Part shown: positions 8,286 to 18,229 of the stretch, one piece after another | Numbering within the stretch: position 1 is the first letter of the stretch | Layout: the number at the start of each line of letters is the position of its first letter | The notes under the pieces: model-generated | Seen by the model: the letters and a program-made list of their open reading frames with translations, nothing else | What the model was told of the DNA's origin: nothing | Databases searched by the model: none | Position numbers and translations under genes: made by a program | NCBI GenBank assembly: GCA_937907415.1 | Contig: CALCHY010000199.1 | Location: 1 to 24,017, forward strand | Length of the DNA stretch: 24,017 bases | Reading direction: 5' to 3' | Source: an uncultured Trueperaceae bacterium | Lineage (GTDB): Bacteria; Deinococcota; Deinococci; Deinococcales; Trueperaceae

Positions 8286-11200
8286 CTAGACTCCCGTGAA
8301 GAGGCCAACCGCCTCGGACGTGTTTGCACGCAGTTCCTGGGATAGCCGCTGAATCTCGGGCCAGCTCTGTACTAGTGCGTTGTAAACACGGGCTTCCTGG
8401 GCCCATTTCTTCCGATCACAGATGCTGTAAAGGCGATAAGCAAGTTCGCGTGCTAACTCGGCGCGGGGGCCCAACTGCGCTGCAAGTTCCGCGGCGCCCT
8501 GTTCACCTTTGGACTCGAGAACGCGTATGAGGTGATGTACCGCTTCCCACACAGTTAGGCGAGCATCTTCCAAGGGATTCCACTCGGAAGGGAGCTCTTC
8601 CGGCCGAAGCAACCTGACTTTGCCGGCCCTAGTTTGGATGAGTCCGGCCTGAACCATCCCCGCCACACTTGTGTTCTTCGCTTTCGAAAGGGTGTCGGCC
8701 ACTCCATAATCGCCCTCATCGAAAGCCTGTTGCTCGAACCAGGCTAGAGCCCAACGTGTTTCGGACTCAAAGTCTCCTTCCTGTTCCGCCATGACTTCGT
8801 CAAGCATGTGGTTAATGACAGCCAGAGCGTCGCGAACTGAAAGGCGGTTCCCAGCAGCGTCAAGTACTTGCGAGAATCGCGTGTAGACGGCCATCCCTGG
8901 GCCGATCGATGCCTGGGCGAGGTCAACGGGTGCGATGTTTCCGCGCTGGAGTTGACTAAGAGCTTTCGGTAACTCTGTCTTTAGCTGGCTGATGAACTGC
9001 CCGCGTGTGGCGGTCGGGGCGTCCTTCGCTTGTGGGCGGCAGACAAGCACGATGCTGGACGCTAAAGCGTTCGTACCCCTACCGATGTTCCTTGTAGCGA
9101 GCTCAGATCGAACTGGCCATGTGCCCACAATTGTAAAACCAGACTTAATCACGGCGTCCAGAAACGTTTCCCATCCAGTGCTAGAGATTCCTCCTGAACT
9201 TGTAGTTTCCGTCTGCTTGAAGGCGTAATAGATGGAAGTGGGAAACGCAGGGTGTGCCTGCTCAGCTAGTCGGCCTATAGCCTGGGTCATGCCAGTTAAG
9301 AAGAACTGTTCAGCCTCCTCCTTACTGCCATGCCGATGGGGGCTGGCAACCAGTTCCTCGGTCTTTGGTACCGCTAGAGTGGCGAATAGTTCAGGCAGTA
9401 GGGGTCTCAAGGACCGACGAAGCCAAACGTAGAAGTAGTCACTTAGATCCGCGTAACCGATGTTGTCATAGTAGGGTGGATCTGTTGAGACGAGCTTATT
9501 GTTGCTGAGATTTTGCCGGCTAGCATCCTTCTGAGATGCGCTCGAACCTCTTGCGCTGCCGAGCTTTGCAAGCACTTCTGTCAGCGAAACTGTTGTTCCA
9601 TAGATGTCTCCGCCCGCGCCCGCGAAGGGGTTTGTTTCGGCATAGTCCCACACCATAGGAAGCGCTTGACGCCCGAACGTCCCACGAAGGCGGTCCATCC
9701 TATTCTCCCAAACGCAGAGCGCAGAGTTTCTGTCTGCCGCTTTGCTTACGGAGAAAGCCAAGTATACTTGGATAGCTTCGGCATAAGCTCGTGCCCCTTC
9801 ACCTCCAACTTCCAGTCCTTGGTTATCGTCGGGTAAGCCCGACGCTACGGCGTCCCGCAATACCCGCTCCCTTGCTTCTATTACCAAGTCGGAGAAGGTG
9901 GTCAACGCTACGAGCTGGCGATCGGTGAAGAGGTCACCCCATGTCGTCAACCCGTATGGGACGCAAGTACCACCCGTGAGTTTTGCCGGCACGTCGCCTT
10001 CTGGCTTCCAAGTCGGCCTGGCGTTGCTCGCAATCTCTTCCATCTCCGCCGTTGGCGCCAGGTACACGCGTTCGCGATCGCCCTCAAGGACAATCGCCAA
10101 CATTCGTGAGCCCATTCGCCCGGCCGTTCCTTCCGACTTGATGTAATCGCCGGAAATCGGCGCCCCTGAGATGACGCAACGAAAGTTCGCCCCTCGCCCG
10201 AGTTTGGTGCCATCTTTCGTCGACTCAGGATCCTTTGGCATTCCAATCTCGACTTTAAAGCGATAGTTACCGTTCTCGACCAACGGCTGGACGTACGCCT
10301 CTTTCCCTTCTTTTGTTGAAAGCATGAAGGTAGACGCTAGCGGCACATCGGCGTGGGCGAAGGCGGGGTTGGGGCTCTTGACGGTGCGGGCCCAGAGCCA
10401 GGCTATTACTGTGAGTTCGCGGCCCTCGTACTTCTTCAGGTCGGGGCGCTCCCGCGCGAGCTCGGGTGTGATTCTCAATTTGGGGTAGAGGTGGCCTATG
10501 CGCCTCTCGGCTTCATCGCGCATCCACTTCCCGTAAAAACGCACGTCCTCAGCCAGGCCCTGGGCGCCCTTCCAATCGCGCGTAAAGAGTTCTTTGTCGC
10601 TTCGCGACTCGGAGTTGACCGGAGGTAGTCCCGCGAACTTGGGCGGGATTTCAATCATGGCCTTGTTGATCAGCACCGCGACGGGGTTAAGGTCGCTGGC
10701 GTGGGCTTCGAGTCCGAGGCGCTGCGCCTCGAGCGGAAGCGCACCGCCGCCCGCAAAGGGGTCGTGGAAGGCGGGTAGCCGCTCGGGGTCGAATAGTTCT
10801 GCCGCCTGAGGATGGTCGGCGTTGTCGCGGCAGGTGCGGCGCCAACTCTTACTTATCGCAGCTCTTGCGCGGTCGAGCACTCGCTCGTTCGTGGTGTTCT
10901 CCCACTGGACGAGTTCTTCGATGAGGGTGAAGAGTCGTTGCCGCTCAAGGTCGGCAGCGCACTCTTCAAGCGTCGGAGGTGATCCGGCCTCGGGCACCGT
11001 AGTGTCGCCCACTAGCTCGGCCTCTTCGCGCGCGCTTCTGCGTTTCTCCCAAAGAACGCGGCGCTGCTCCAGCTCGCGCTGAGCTTGCGAAATCAGGGTG
11101 GAATCTGAAAGGAGCTCGTCGACGTACTCCGAGGGATCGTCGACCATCTGCGCAAATATCACGGCTCTCGCGGCGGCCAGGGGTCGGCGCGCCCACCACA

Positions 11201-11324
11201 GGTGGAGCGTGCTTGGGTGGCCGTGGCGGATGCTCTTCTCACGTGCCGAGGCCGTGTTGATGGCGTCGAGTGGCAACGCCACTTCGATGAGCTTCTTTCG
11301 TGTCTTGACGGGTGGTGTGATCAT
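8286..11324 (-). CDS. DUF1156 DNA methylase (N6-adenine or N4-cytosine)
   Basis: 1012-aa amino-methyltransferase. The DUF1156 N-terminus is clear ([20 protein letters not shown], then [20 protein letters not shown], residues 9-50). The AdoMet-binding motif is HDPFAGGG (187-194) followed by DLNP (211-214). The catalytic motif IV is DPPYYDN (615-621). About 400 residues between them probably carry target recognition, an alpha-like order. It would transfer a methyl group to an exocyclic amine of A or C, marking host DNA for the system. Its ATG overlaps the TGA of the helicase gene (ATGA), and the ATPase gene follows after 2 bases, so the three are tightly coupled. Length and motifs are intact. 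The family's target sequence cannot be read from the protein. Confidence 0.93.
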   Translation of the reverse strand: MITPPVKTRKKLIEVALPLDAINTASAREKSIRHGHPSTLHLWWARRPLAAARAVIFAQMVDDPSEYVDELLSDSTLISQAQRELEQRRVLWEKRRSAREEAELVGDTTVPEAGSPPTLEECAADLERQRLFTLIEELVQWENTTNERVLDRARAAISKSWRRTCRDNADHPQAAELFDPERLPAFHDPFAGGGALPLEAQRLGLEAHASDLNPVAVLINKAMIEIPPKFAGLPPVNSESRSDKELFTRDWKGAQGLAEDVRFYGKWMRDEAERRIGHLYPKLRITPELARERPDLKKYEGRELTVIAWLWARTVKSPNPAFAHADVPLASTFMLSTKEGKEAYVQPLVENGNYRFKVEIGMPKDPESTKDGTKLGRGANFRCVISGAPISGDYIKSEGTAGRMGSRMLAIVLEGDRERVYLAPTAEMEEIASNARPTWKPEGDVPAKLTGGTCVPYGLTTWGDLFTDRQLVALTTFSDLVIEARERVLRDAVASGLPDDNQGLEVGGEGARAYAEAIQVYLAFSVSKAADRNSALCVWENRMDRLRGTFGRQALPMVWDYAETNPFAGAGGDIYGTTVSLTEVLAKLGSARGSSASQKDASRQNLSNNKLVSTDPPYYDNIGYADLSDYFYVWLRRSLRPLLPELFATLAVPKTEELVASPHRHGSKEEAEQFFLTGMTQAIGRLAEQAHPAFPTSIYYAFKQTETTSSGGISSTGWETFLDAVIKSGFTIVGTWPVRSELATRNIGRGTNALASSIVLVCRPQAKDAPTATRGQFISQLKTELPKALSQLQRGNIAPVDLAQASIGPGMAVYTRFSQVLDAAGNRLSVRDALAVINHMLDEVMAEQEGDFESETRWALAWFEQQAFDEGDYGVADTLSKAKNTSVAGMVQAGLIQTRAGKVRLLRPEELPSEWNPLEDARLTVWEAVHHLIRVLESKGEQGAAELAAQLGPRAELARELAYRLYSICDRKKWAQEARVYNALVQSWPEIQRLSQELRANTSEAVGLFTGV

Positions 11325-14300
11325 GCGGGCCTCTCAGCCTTGGTGAGCAGATGCTTGAAGGAGTAGTCGGTGCTTGTGACGCCGAAATCCGGCTCGCGCT
11401 CGAAGGGGCGACGGACGTAGTGGACGGCGTGGGTGTCGTCTGGGAAGAACTCGACGATGGCAAAGATGTAATCGTCGGGCTTGTTCAGGGCGTACATGAC
11501 CTCGTTCTTGGTGACGGTGATGCTGTCGGCTCCGCTCACGCGGCCCTTCACCTCGATGAACCTAAGTCGTCCTGTGCTCGGGTCCTTACTCTCGACGTCG
11601 TAGCCGAGGCGCTCGAACTCGCGGTCCACGGGCTGGAAGCCCAGGCTACGCTCGACCTCCATGACGATGGCGCGGGCTCGAGTTGCGCTTAGCTGCGTAT
11701 CGATCACAGTCTGGCTAGCCGGCGGGTGCTCACCACGCAGCTTGCGAAGCAGGCCGTTGGGGACGATGACGGCTCCGCCGACTACGAGCGGGGGCTGGGT
11801 GCTGATCTGCTCAGCGAGGGCGAGCTGTTCTAGCCGTACACGGAGCCGGGCTTCGAGCTCGTCCGCCCTACGCCGTGCCTCCTGAGAGTTGAGCCGGGAA
11901 TTGTTGCGGCCCGCCTGCTCCTGAAGTTTGAGGTCCTCGGCGCGGCGGTCCCAGTAGTTGATCTCTTTGGTGAGCCGGTCCTTCACCGCCGCTTTGGTCT
12001 TGGCGATGACTTCGGCCCGGGGCCTGCGCACCTCAGCGAGATGGTCCGGGACAACGGTGCTTATCGCGTGCTCCTGAGCACGGCGTTCGACGTCTCCCGT
12101 GATCCAGCCGCAGGCGGGATCAGCCAGAATGCGCTCTGCGATCGGGTCGTCCTCGCGGAGCGGCCGGTAGTCGAGGTAGGGGGCGTAGTTGAGGTGGCGA
12201 CTCACGCCGGCTTGGTCGATCTCGACGTAGAGCATGCGTTTGGAGATCGTACGGCGCTCGCCTTGCTGGGTGAGGCTAGCGTCCTGTACGGCGTGTTCAA
12301 GGTAGACGAGGACCCTTGGTTGATCGCTTTCATCTCGTTCGTCAATCAGCACGGTGCCCTGCTTGAGCAGGCTGCCGTGACGCTCGAGGGTGAGGTCCAA
12401 GGCGGCGCTTAGAAGCGGGTGTCCCGGCGTAACGAACGCAGCGAGCGGCTGGCCGGCAGGCTGGACCAGGTCCTTCTCGAAGGTGATGCGCTCGTACTTG
12501 CGCAAGACTGGTTCGCCCGTGCCGATGAGGCGATCGCGGCCCCTGATGATAGCGGGCACGTTTGTTATCTCGTATCGGCGAGCTTCGCGCTCGCGCATGG
12601 TGCCGCCGAGGCGTTTGAATGCCTCGAGAAAGAAGGCCTCCACGTAGTGGGGTTGTAGGCGGCGGGCTTGCGCGCGTTCCATATCCTCGCGAATACGCGC
12701 GACGCGGCTCGCGTCCATTGCGTCGGTCGCCAGGGCCCCTTCTTCAAGCAGGTCCTGCAGGCGTTCGCGGTCCACAGCTTCGCTAATGGCACGCTCGAGC
12801 CGGGCTCTCACCTCGGGGCGTTCACCGTAGCGGATGGCTTCAATGAGCAGTTCCCTGAGGGGCTTACCTTCGAACTGGAGTTTTCCAAGCACGTCGAACA
12901 CCTGGCCGCCGAGCTGTTCTCGGGCGGCGGCGAGCTTCTCGAGCAGACGCTGGTAGACGTCACCTTCGCGGGTCTCCTCGGCCACAAGGTTCCATAGGTG
13001 GCACACCTCGGTCTGACCGATGCGGTGGATGCGGCCGAAGCGCTGCTCGAGGCGGTTGGGGTTCCACGGCAGGTCGTAGTTGACCATCAGGTGGGCCCGC
13101 TGCAGGTTGATACCTTCGCCAGCCGCGTCGGTGGCGAGAAGTACCTGGACGGTGGGGTCATGACGGAATGCTTCTTGAGCGTGGAGTCGCGCCTCGCGAC
13201 CCATGCCACCGTGGATGGCGACAACTGCTTCGGGCCGTCCTAAGAGCGTGGAGACGCGCTCACGGAGGTACTCAAGGGTATCGCGGTGCTCGGTGAAGAT
13301 AACGAGCTTCTGGGTGGCTCCGCTGGCGGGACGTAGTCCGCGGCCGCTGGGGCCAAGTTCAGCGCTCGGCTCGTTACTGGCTACCGAAATTGGGCGGGAG
13401 GCGTCTTCGTTGTTACCAGTCGCAATCACGGGTTGGGGTTCCCGCTCGGGCCTGGTGCTGAATACCTCTTGTAACAGGCTCGCGAGCTCACGCCATTTAG
13501 TGTCCTGTCCGCTGCGGTAGATCTGGCGCGCGAGCCCTTCGAGGCGTTTGAGGATCTCGATCTCTGCGCGCAACTCCTCGATGGTGCGGGCCGCCGTCGC
13601 TTGGTCTAGGACGGCGATCTCGGCGGCCTCCACCTCGGCATCGGGGGCGTCGTCTAGATCGTCGAGCTGGTCAGGGTCAAAGAGGGGTCCCAGGAACTGG
13701 AGGCGTTGACCACGCTGCAGGAGCTCAGTCTCGCGGCGGCGAGCCTCGAGGCGCTCGCGGCGGCGCGTGAGTGAGCTCAGGATCGCTGCTGGCGAGGAGG
13801 CGAGGCGCCGTTGCAGAACGGTGAGTGCGAAGCCAACGGTGCCGGCCTGACGGTCGTTCTCAAGTGCTTCGGCGCGGTTGAACTCCTCGCGCACATACTC
13901 CGTTACTGCTTGGTAGAGGGCCGCCTCGGGGTCACTGAGCTTGTAGGGCACGGTATAGGCACGGCGCTCGGGGAAGAGCGGGCGGCCGTCGAAGCGTAGC
14001 AGGTTCTCCTTGACCATGCGCCGCATTAGGTCAGACACGTCCACTTGGTGCACGCCGTCGCGGAAGCGGCCCTCGAAACGGTCGGAGTCGAGCAGGGCCA
14101 GGAAGAGCTGGAAGTCCTCGTCCTTGCCGTTGTGAGGAGTGGCGGTCATAAGCAGCAGGTGGCGCGTGAGGCCGCCGAGGAGCTGACCGAGCCGGTAGCG
14201 CTTTGTGTACTTGACCTCGCCCCCGAAGAAGGTTGCGGACATCTTGTGAGCCTCGTCGACGATGACGAGGTCCCAGTTCGCGTCGGGGACCGCGAGCTTT

Positions 14301-14947
14301 TCCTGCACGTTCTCGTCGCGTGCCAGCTTGTCTAAGCGCGCGATTACCAGGTCGTGCTCGAGGAACCAGTTCCCCGTGCGCGCCGCTTCGAGTCCGTCGT
14401 TGGTGAGGATCTCGAAGGGGAGGCCAAAGCGCCTGTAGAGTTCGTCCTGCCACTGCTCCGCGAGGCTGCCGGGGCTCACGACGAGGCAGCGCTTGAGGTC
14501 ACCGCGGGCGATTAGCTCCTTTATCAGCAGTCCCGCCATGATGGTCTTGCCCGCGCCCGGGTCGTCGGCCAGCAGGAAGCGCAATGGTTGTCGCGGGAGC
14601 ATCGCCTCGTACACGGCGGTGATCTGGTGGGGGAGGGGCTCGACCTGCGAGGTGTGCACGGCGAGGAGCGGATCGAAGAGGTGCGCCAGGCGGATGCGCC
14701 TGGCTTCGGACACTAGACGGAACAGGTGGCCGTCACCGTCGAAGCTCCAAGGCTTCCCCGCTTCCAGGAGCTCGAGGCGCGCCTCGTCGTCGCGGTAAAG
14801 AAGCTCGCTGCCAACGCGTCCGTTCTGTTCCTTGTACGTGAGTTCCAGGGCGTTGGACCCGAACCAGGAGACGCTCACGACAACTACGTGCCCGCTGGGC
14901 AAGAGACCAGTTACCAGGGCGCCAGGTGTGAGTTGTTCCAACTTCAT
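11321..14947 (-). CDS. SNF2-type helicase with C-terminal DUF3883 (DrmD-like)
   Basis: 1208-aa Snf2-like ATPase or translocase resembling DrmD of DISARM. Walker A is ADDPGAGKT (127-135), DEAH 231-234, MTATP 267-271. The second RecA domain has [14 protein letters not shown] (603-616) and [11 protein letters not shown] (635-645). A low-complexity linker (about 500-545, rich in Pro, Ser and Asn) precedes the second domain. The C-terminal 110 residues match DUF3883 ([20 protein letters not shown]), with a D...ExK pattern typical of PD-(D/E)xK nuclease folds, so cleavage is possible. ATG 14947 gives the family-typical start [17 protein letters not shown]. No Shine-Dalgarno site is visible. It is the first gene of the tightly coupled defence trio; a 95-base gap separates it from the parB-like gene upstream. 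Confidence 0.92.
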   Translation of the reverse strand: MKLEQLTPGALVTGLLPSGHVVVVSVSWFGSNALELTYKEQNGRVGSELLYRDDEARLELLEAGKPWSFDGDGHLFRLVSEARRIRLAHLFDPLLAVHTSQVEPLPHQITAVYEAMLPRQPLRFLLADDPGAGKTIMAGLLIKELIARGDLKRCLVVSPGSLAEQWQDELYRRFGLPFEILTNDGLEAARTGNWFLEHDLVIARLDKLARDENVQEKLAVPDANWDLVIVDEAHKMSATFFGGEVKYTKRYRLGQLLGGLTRHLLLMTATPHNGKDEDFQLFLALLDSDRFEGRFRDGVHQVDVSDLMRRMVKENLLRFDGRPLFPERRAYTVPYKLSDPEAALYQAVTEYVREEFNRAEALENDRQAGTVGFALTVLQRRLASSPAAILSSLTRRRERLEARRRETELLQRGQRLQFLGPLFDPDQLDDLDDAPDAEVEAAEIAVLDQATAARTIEELRAEIEILKRLEGLARQIYRSGQDTKWRELASLLQEVFSTRPEREPQPVIATGNNEDASRPISVASNEPSAELGPSGRGLRPASGATQKLVIFTEHRDTLEYLRERVSTLLGRPEAVVAIHGGMGREARLHAQEAFRHDPTVQVLLATDAAGEGINLQRAHLMVNYDLPWNPNRLEQRFGRIHRIGQTEVCHLWNLVAEETREGDVYQRLLEKLAAAREQLGGQVFDVLGKLQFEGKPLRELLIEAIRYGERPEVRARLERAISEAVDRERLQDLLEEGALATDAMDASRVARIREDMERAQARRLQPHYVEAFFLEAFKRLGGTMREREARRYEITNVPAIIRGRDRLIGTGEPVLRKYERITFEKDLVQPAGQPLAAFVTPGHPLLSAALDLTLERHGSLLKQGTVLIDERDESDQPRVLVYLEHAVQDASLTQQGERRTISKRMLYVEIDQAGVSRHLNYAPYLDYRPLREDDPIAERILADPACGWITGDVERRAQEHAISTVVPDHLAEVRRPRAEVIAKTKAAVKDRLTKEINYWDRRAEDLKLQEQAGRNNSRLNSQEARRRADELEARLRVRLEQLALAEQISTQPPLVVGGAVIVPNGLLRKLRGEHPPASQTVIDTQLSATRARAIVMEVERSLGFQPVDREFERLGYDVESKDPSTGRLRFIEVKGRVSGADSITVTKNEVMYALNKPDDYIFAIVEFFPDDTHAVHYVRRPFEREPDFGVTSTDYSFKHLLTKAERPA

Positions 14948-15042
14948 AATGATGCGCGTCCCCCACGTTGCCTACAGGCGGCGGGTGCTCGGCTGTAAGC
15001 TGTTTCGCGATGATACCGCGGTACTTAGCGGGAGTGGCTTGC

Positions 15043-16017
15043 TTAACTGGTTTTCAGAAGCGTCAGGAGCTGGTGAAGCGAGTCTAGGACGGCCTCTCGA
15101 GCCTTGTCCTCGAGGCGCCCTATGACGTGCGTGCGACTGCCTAGCTCGATAAGAATGCGCTCGACCTCCACCTTGACGCCGTAACTATCTGATTCCGAGT
15201 TCGGCAGATGCTCTTTCGGCTGTTGGGGTTCCGGCGCCGACTCAAGGCGCTGGCGGACGGCTTCGCGCAGCGCCCTCACGCTGAGCGTGCCGGCGAGCGG
15301 GAGCAGTTCGCCCCGGGCACTGGCGTCGAGCTTCGTGAGGGCTTTGGCGGCGGTGTAATGAAGTCGGCGCTCTTGGATCGCCGTCTGCAGGTCGGGGGGT
15401 AGCGAGAGTAGGCCCAGGCGGTTGGTCACGAGCGAGTCTGGCGTCAGTCCGGCGCGCTCGCGGCACACGGTCTCGACGATGTCGGCCAGCTCTTTGAGGC
15501 CAGTTTTCAAGCGCTTGGCGGTGGCGGCCTTGGTCTTGTCGCTGCCCCGCGCCACCGCCCTGAGCACCTTCGCGGCTTGGGTGATCGGGTCGATCTTCGT
15601 GTCCCAGCCTGGGAGGTCGTCGAGCTTGTAGGCGAGTAGGCGGAGGATGGCGCGCGTCTCGTCGATCGGGTCGAGGGAGTCGCGGTCGACGTTGTCACTG
15701 ACCGCGGTCTCGAAGGCCTTTTCATCGTCGTGGTCGAGGTGGCGGAGGTGGACGGCGGCGAGGTCGGGCAGGCCGAGGGCGAGCGCGGCGCGCCAGCGGC
15801 GCTCGCCGCCGACAAGCTCGAAGCGGTGTGGTTCCCCCTTCTGGGGCTTGAGGTGAGGGGGTTGCCGTACGAGAATCGGTACGAGCTGGCCGTTGGTGGC
15901 AAGGCTGCGTTGGAGGTCGTGCTCGGCGGCGGGGTCGTGGAAGCGGCGCGGGTTGTGGGGGCTCGGAACGAGCAGGTTGACCGCGACCGTGACGTTGACG
16001 GGGCTCGATACTGCCAT
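15043..16017 (-). CDS. ParB/Spo0J-family DNA-binding protein
   Basis: 324-aa ParB-like protein. It has VNLLVPSPHNPRR near the start, the CTP-binding box GGERRWRAA (70-78), and the NVDRDSLDPIDET segment (109-121) that links to the helix-turn-helix region. The HTH itself is poorly visible (about 150-200), and the C-terminus is probably the dimerisation domain. ParB proteins bind parS and slide along DNA as CTP clamps; some act as transcription regulators. No ParA is in the window. It sits directly upstream of the helicase gene on the same strand and is divergent from the replication-relaxation-like pair. It could serve partition of the excised element or regulate the defence operon. No Shine-Dalgarno site is visible before ATG 16017. 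Confidence 0.85.
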   Translation of the reverse strand: MAVSSPVNVTVAVNLLVPSPHNPRRFHDPAAEHDLQRSLATNGQLVPILVRQPPHLKPQKGEPHRFELVGGERRWRAALALGLPDLAAVHLRHLDHDDEKAFETAVSDNVDRDSLDPIDETRAILRLLAYKLDDLPGWDTKIDPITQAAKVLRAVARGSDKTKAATAKRLKTGLKELADIVETVCRERAGLTPDSLVTNRLGLLSLPPDLQTAIQERRLHYTAAKALTKLDASARGELLPLAGTLSVRALREAVRQRLESAPEPQQPKEHLPNSESDSYGVKVEVERILIELGSRTHVIGRLEDKAREAVLDSLHQLLTLLKTS

Positions 16018-16024
16018 GGCTTGA

Positions 16025-16042
16025 GGGTGCCACCGGGTGCCA
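16025..16042. repeat. Tandem GGGTGCCA repeat upstream of parB
   Basis: GGGTGCCA occurs twice (16025-16032 and 16035-16042) with a 10-base period, about one DNA turn, and ends 8 bases upstream of the parB start. The placement suits an operator. Confidence 0.4.
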
Positions 16043-16419
16043 GGTACTGCTCCGATTACCTTACACCGCTGCCTGGAATAACGTTATGCGGGGCGACGTC
16101 CAGCGGCTGGTTGCCTGGTCCAGTAGGGCTGCACGAGGAGGCCTAGTGGTCGTTCAGTAGGCCAGCAGGCCCGAGATGTGGTCGGAATCGTAAGTTTGGC
16201 ATTGTAGACGGAGTCCTCCGCCGAAACTGCGGCGCTAGAGGAACCCTTGGACGCGGCTCCAACTCGACACGGCCATCGAACGGGGCATGCGACCCCTCGA
16301 GGTTTCTCCCGGCCTCGCGGTCGGGTGGGTTTGGCCGCTGGGACTGCTGCTTGGGAGCACTTCTCATCTTCGGCGGGGCTTGGCGTAAGGTTTTCGGTGC
16401 AGCCCTAAGCGGCGCGCGG

Positions 16420-16425
16420 TACCTG
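16420..16425 (+). promoter_or_regulatory. Leaderless-type -10 box, wHTH gene
   Basis: TACCTG exactly 6 bases before ATG 16432, in the same position as similar TACCNT boxes before ATG 18810 and ATG 19967. No -35 at standard spacing is obvious. Confidence 0.35.
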
Positions 16426-16431
16426 TGGGCT

Positions 16432-17076
16432 ATGGGTAAATCCAAGAAGACTCAGGACAACGCCGCGGCACGCGCCAAAGCCATCGAGCTGGAGCTGCTG
16501 TGGGTATGCAAGTCGCTGTGGCTCGAGGGGCCGCTGCCGCGGCGCGCGTTAGCGCCCCTCGTGGGGCGCGGTCGCTTCGAGCGCGCGGAGCGCTTCGGCT
16601 TCATCGTTGGTGTGGAGACGCGGGCGGGGAAGCTGTTCACGGTTGGTCCGGAAGGGCGCCGGGCGCTGAGACTGGACGACTCCACCCGGCCGTTGCCCGG
16701 GGCGCTGGAGGAGGGGTTCGCTCGTCGCGTCGTGGCGGCAGGGTTGCTCAACGGCGCCAAGCCTAAGCGTCAACAAGACGAGAGGGGGCGCATGGAGCAG
16801 GGGCGCGGAGTGGCGCGGCTCTACGTTGAGGAGAGCGGCCTCGAGGTGTGGTTGCTGGTGGGCCTGCCTGACCCCTCGCCCGCGACGCTGTCGCGCCTGG
16901 TCAACCAGCGCGCGCATGGGACTCCCGCGATGGTGGTCGCGGCTGATCCACGCCGTATCGCCAAGTGGCCGCTGCACAGCGTGATCGGGTTCCTGTGGCC
17001 GGATGCGCTGCCTTTGGTGGACCCTGCCGTGCGTCCCTCGCTCGAGAGGGTGTTGAAGAAGCGTGGGTATCAGTAG
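16432..17076 (+). CDS. Winged-helix protein, replication-relaxation-like N-terminal half
   Basis: 214 aa from ATG 16432; an in-frame ATG 27 codons upstream (16351) is less likely because the TACCTG box sits right before 16432. A Lys-rich start (MGKSKKTQ) leads into a winged-helix-like segment: ELLWVCKSLWLEGPLPRRALAPLVG, then a wing ending RAGKLFTVGPEGRRALRL. This resembles the DNA-binding part of replication-relaxation (Replic_Relax) proteins of mobile elements. The C-terminal half (GLEVWLLVGLPDPSPATLSRL...) is not recognised. The next gene overlaps its end by 14 bases. Likely role: DNA binding for replication or transfer of the element. The fold call is moderate; the function is inferred. 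Confidence 0.6.
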   Translation: MGKSKKTQDNAAARAKAIELELLWVCKSLWLEGPLPRRALAPLVGRGRFERAERFGFIVGVETRAGKLFTVGPEGRRALRLDDSTRPLPGALEEGFARRVVAAGLLNGAKPKRQQDERGRMEQGRGVARLYVEESGLEVWLLVGLPDPSPATLSRLVNQRAHGTPAMVVAADPRRIAKWPLHSVIGFLWPDALPLVDPAVRPSLERVLKKRGYQ

Positions 17077-17653
17077 CCTTGAGTCGGACCTGGTCGTGGA
17101 CCGGGTGATCGGCGCGAACGCGGCGCGCGCGCATTATGGCGTGAGCAAAGAGCGAGCCGCGGCGGCAGGCCTGCTGGTGCGCGAGCTGTGGCTCGGGCGC
17201 ACGGCGAGATCCAAGGTGGTGGAGGCGCCGCGGCCGACGGTGATCGTGTCGCCCCGCGAGAAGCGGCTGCTGACCGCCCGCGAGTCGACGCTGCGGCACC
17301 TGGCAGGCGTGACCGCGACGCGTTTACACGTGGGCGCGCCCGCTGCGGCGTGGCGTAATGAAGGCGGCGCGCCCTTGGCGCTCCTCGAGCCCGACGGTTA
17401 CTGGCAGCGGCCCGACGTGTACGAGGGTGCGGTTTGGGCCATCGAGTACGACGCGGGCAGCTACTCGAGTCAACAGGTGAGGCAGAAGCTGCTCGAGTTC
17501 CGCCGGACGCACGGTTATCAGGTGTGGGGTGTCGCCTCGGAGAAGCGAGTCGCGATCGTGGAGCGGCTCCGTTTTGGAGACAGACAGTCCGGGGCAAGTG
17601 CACTACGTGCCGTGGCTCTGAGCCTGGGCCGCCCGACCTGGCGCCCTGGGTGA
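17063..17653 (+). CDS. Replication-relaxation-like protein, nuclease-fold half
   Basis: 196 aa from GTG 17063, overlapping the previous gene by 14 bases, so translational coupling is likely. The region PDGYW (110-114), then WAIEYDAGSYSSQQVRQKL (125-143) and YQVWGVAS (152-159) matches the pattern of the C-terminal Replic_Relax domain (PD..., then E-x-D with a following Lys/Arg helix), which has a restriction-endonuclease-like fold. In typical family members the winged helix and this domain are in one protein; here they appear as two overlapping genes. An intact PD...ExD pattern is visible, but catalysis is not established. Likely part of the element's replication or mobilisation module. Confidence 0.55.
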   Translation: MGISSLESDLVVDRVIGANAARAHYGVSKERAAAAGLLVRELWLGRTARSKVVEAPRPTVIVSPREKRLLTARESTLRHLAGVTATRLHVGAPAAAWRNEGGAPLALLEPDGYWQRPDVYEGAVWAIEYDAGSYSSQQVRQKLLEFRRTHGYQVWGVASEKRVAIVERLRFGDRQSGASALRAVALSLGRPTWRPG

Positions 17654-17719
17654 CATGCGGCTCTACGAGTGAGAGCAGGGAAGCGCGGTTACTGGCGGGC
17701 CCGCGCTCGGTCGCCACAA

Positions 17720-17730
17720 CCCCTCGAGGG
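17720..17730. repeat. CCCCTCGAGGG recurring motif copy (intergenic)
   Basis: One of the copies of the CCCCTCGAGG motif; others are at 16293-16302, 19171-19180 and 19296-19306 (reverse), with close variants at 16521, 18301 and 18873. This copy lies in the 159-base gap after the replication-relaxation-like gene, where no gene is seen. Confidence 0.45.
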
Positions 17731-17812
17731 CTCTCCTGGGGTTACAGAAGGCGGCCGTAGCACTGGCGCCGTCAAAACACGGCGGCCAGCGCCCTGGGGC
17801 GCAGCGGTCTGG

Positions 17813-18001
17813 CTATTGCCGGCGCTTGGGCCTAAGCACCAGTTCGCCGTCGCGCACGACAACGTCGAGGTCGTCGATCGACGAAACGCCAACGGCCGCG
17901 AGCGCCGACTCGGGGACGTGCACGACCTGTCGGTTGGCCCGTTGGGCGCGGCTGATGCGGCGCAGGGCGTGGCGAGCGATAGCGATGTTTTTCTTGGACA
18001 T
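17813..18001 (-). CDS. Small AbrB/MazE-like DNA-binding protein
   Basis: 62 aa from ATG 18001. A basic N-terminal segment (MSKKNIAIARHALRRISRAQR) is followed by VVHVPESALAAVGVSSIDDLDVVV and GELVLRPKRR, the strand-turn-strand pattern of SpoVT-AbrB domains. The frame is open to 18082, but an inverted repeat covers the ATG at 18001, which fits autoregulation and supports this start. A run of six G residues lies 6 bases upstream. No toxin gene is adjacent. A related sequence lies at 19258-19455. Confidence 0.55.
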   Translation of the reverse strand: MSKKNIAIARHALRRISRAQRANRQVVHVPESALAAVGVSSIDDLDVVVRDGELVLRPKRRQ

Positions 18002-18019
18002 CTCCGGCCCCCCGGAGAT
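18000..18019 (-). promoter_or_regulatory. Inverted repeat over the AbrB-like start codon
   Basis: Perfect 8-bp arms (ATCTCCGG at 18000-18007, CCGGAGAT at 18012-18019) with a CCCC centre. It covers the ATG and ribosome-binding region of the AbrB-like gene. It could be an operator for the protein itself or an mRNA hairpin limiting its translation. Confidence 0.55.
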
Positions 18020-18229
18020 CGTCCGCCCGACGTGGACCACCCGGATCAAGCCGCCGCTATACCCGTTGTCATCGCGTCTCATGCCCTCAGCGTAGCCGGT
18101 GAAGCTCCTTCACATGGCGCACACGTGGGCGTGTACTCGGCTGGCATCGGGGGAGACTTGCCGAGGCCGGAGCTGCTGCTCGGTGAGCAGTTCGGGAATC
18201 GTTGTGGGCCAGCCCTTCGCCCGCTTGGC

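Larger units (their letters stand above)
16018..16431. other. Divergent intergenic region with candidate regulatory repeats
   Basis: 414 bases with no credible gene between parB (-) and the wHTH gene (+). It should hold both promoters. It contains a tandem GGGTGCCA repeat (16025-16042) and one copy of CCCCTCGAGG (16293-16302), the sequence that recurs to the right. A replication or partition site here is possible but not shown. Confidence 0.5.

Noticed and set aside
8284..8406. Longer start for the DUF499 ATPase adding 41 residues
   Set aside because: That segment overlaps the methylase gene, is not protein-like, and a good ribosome binding site lies before ATG 8283.
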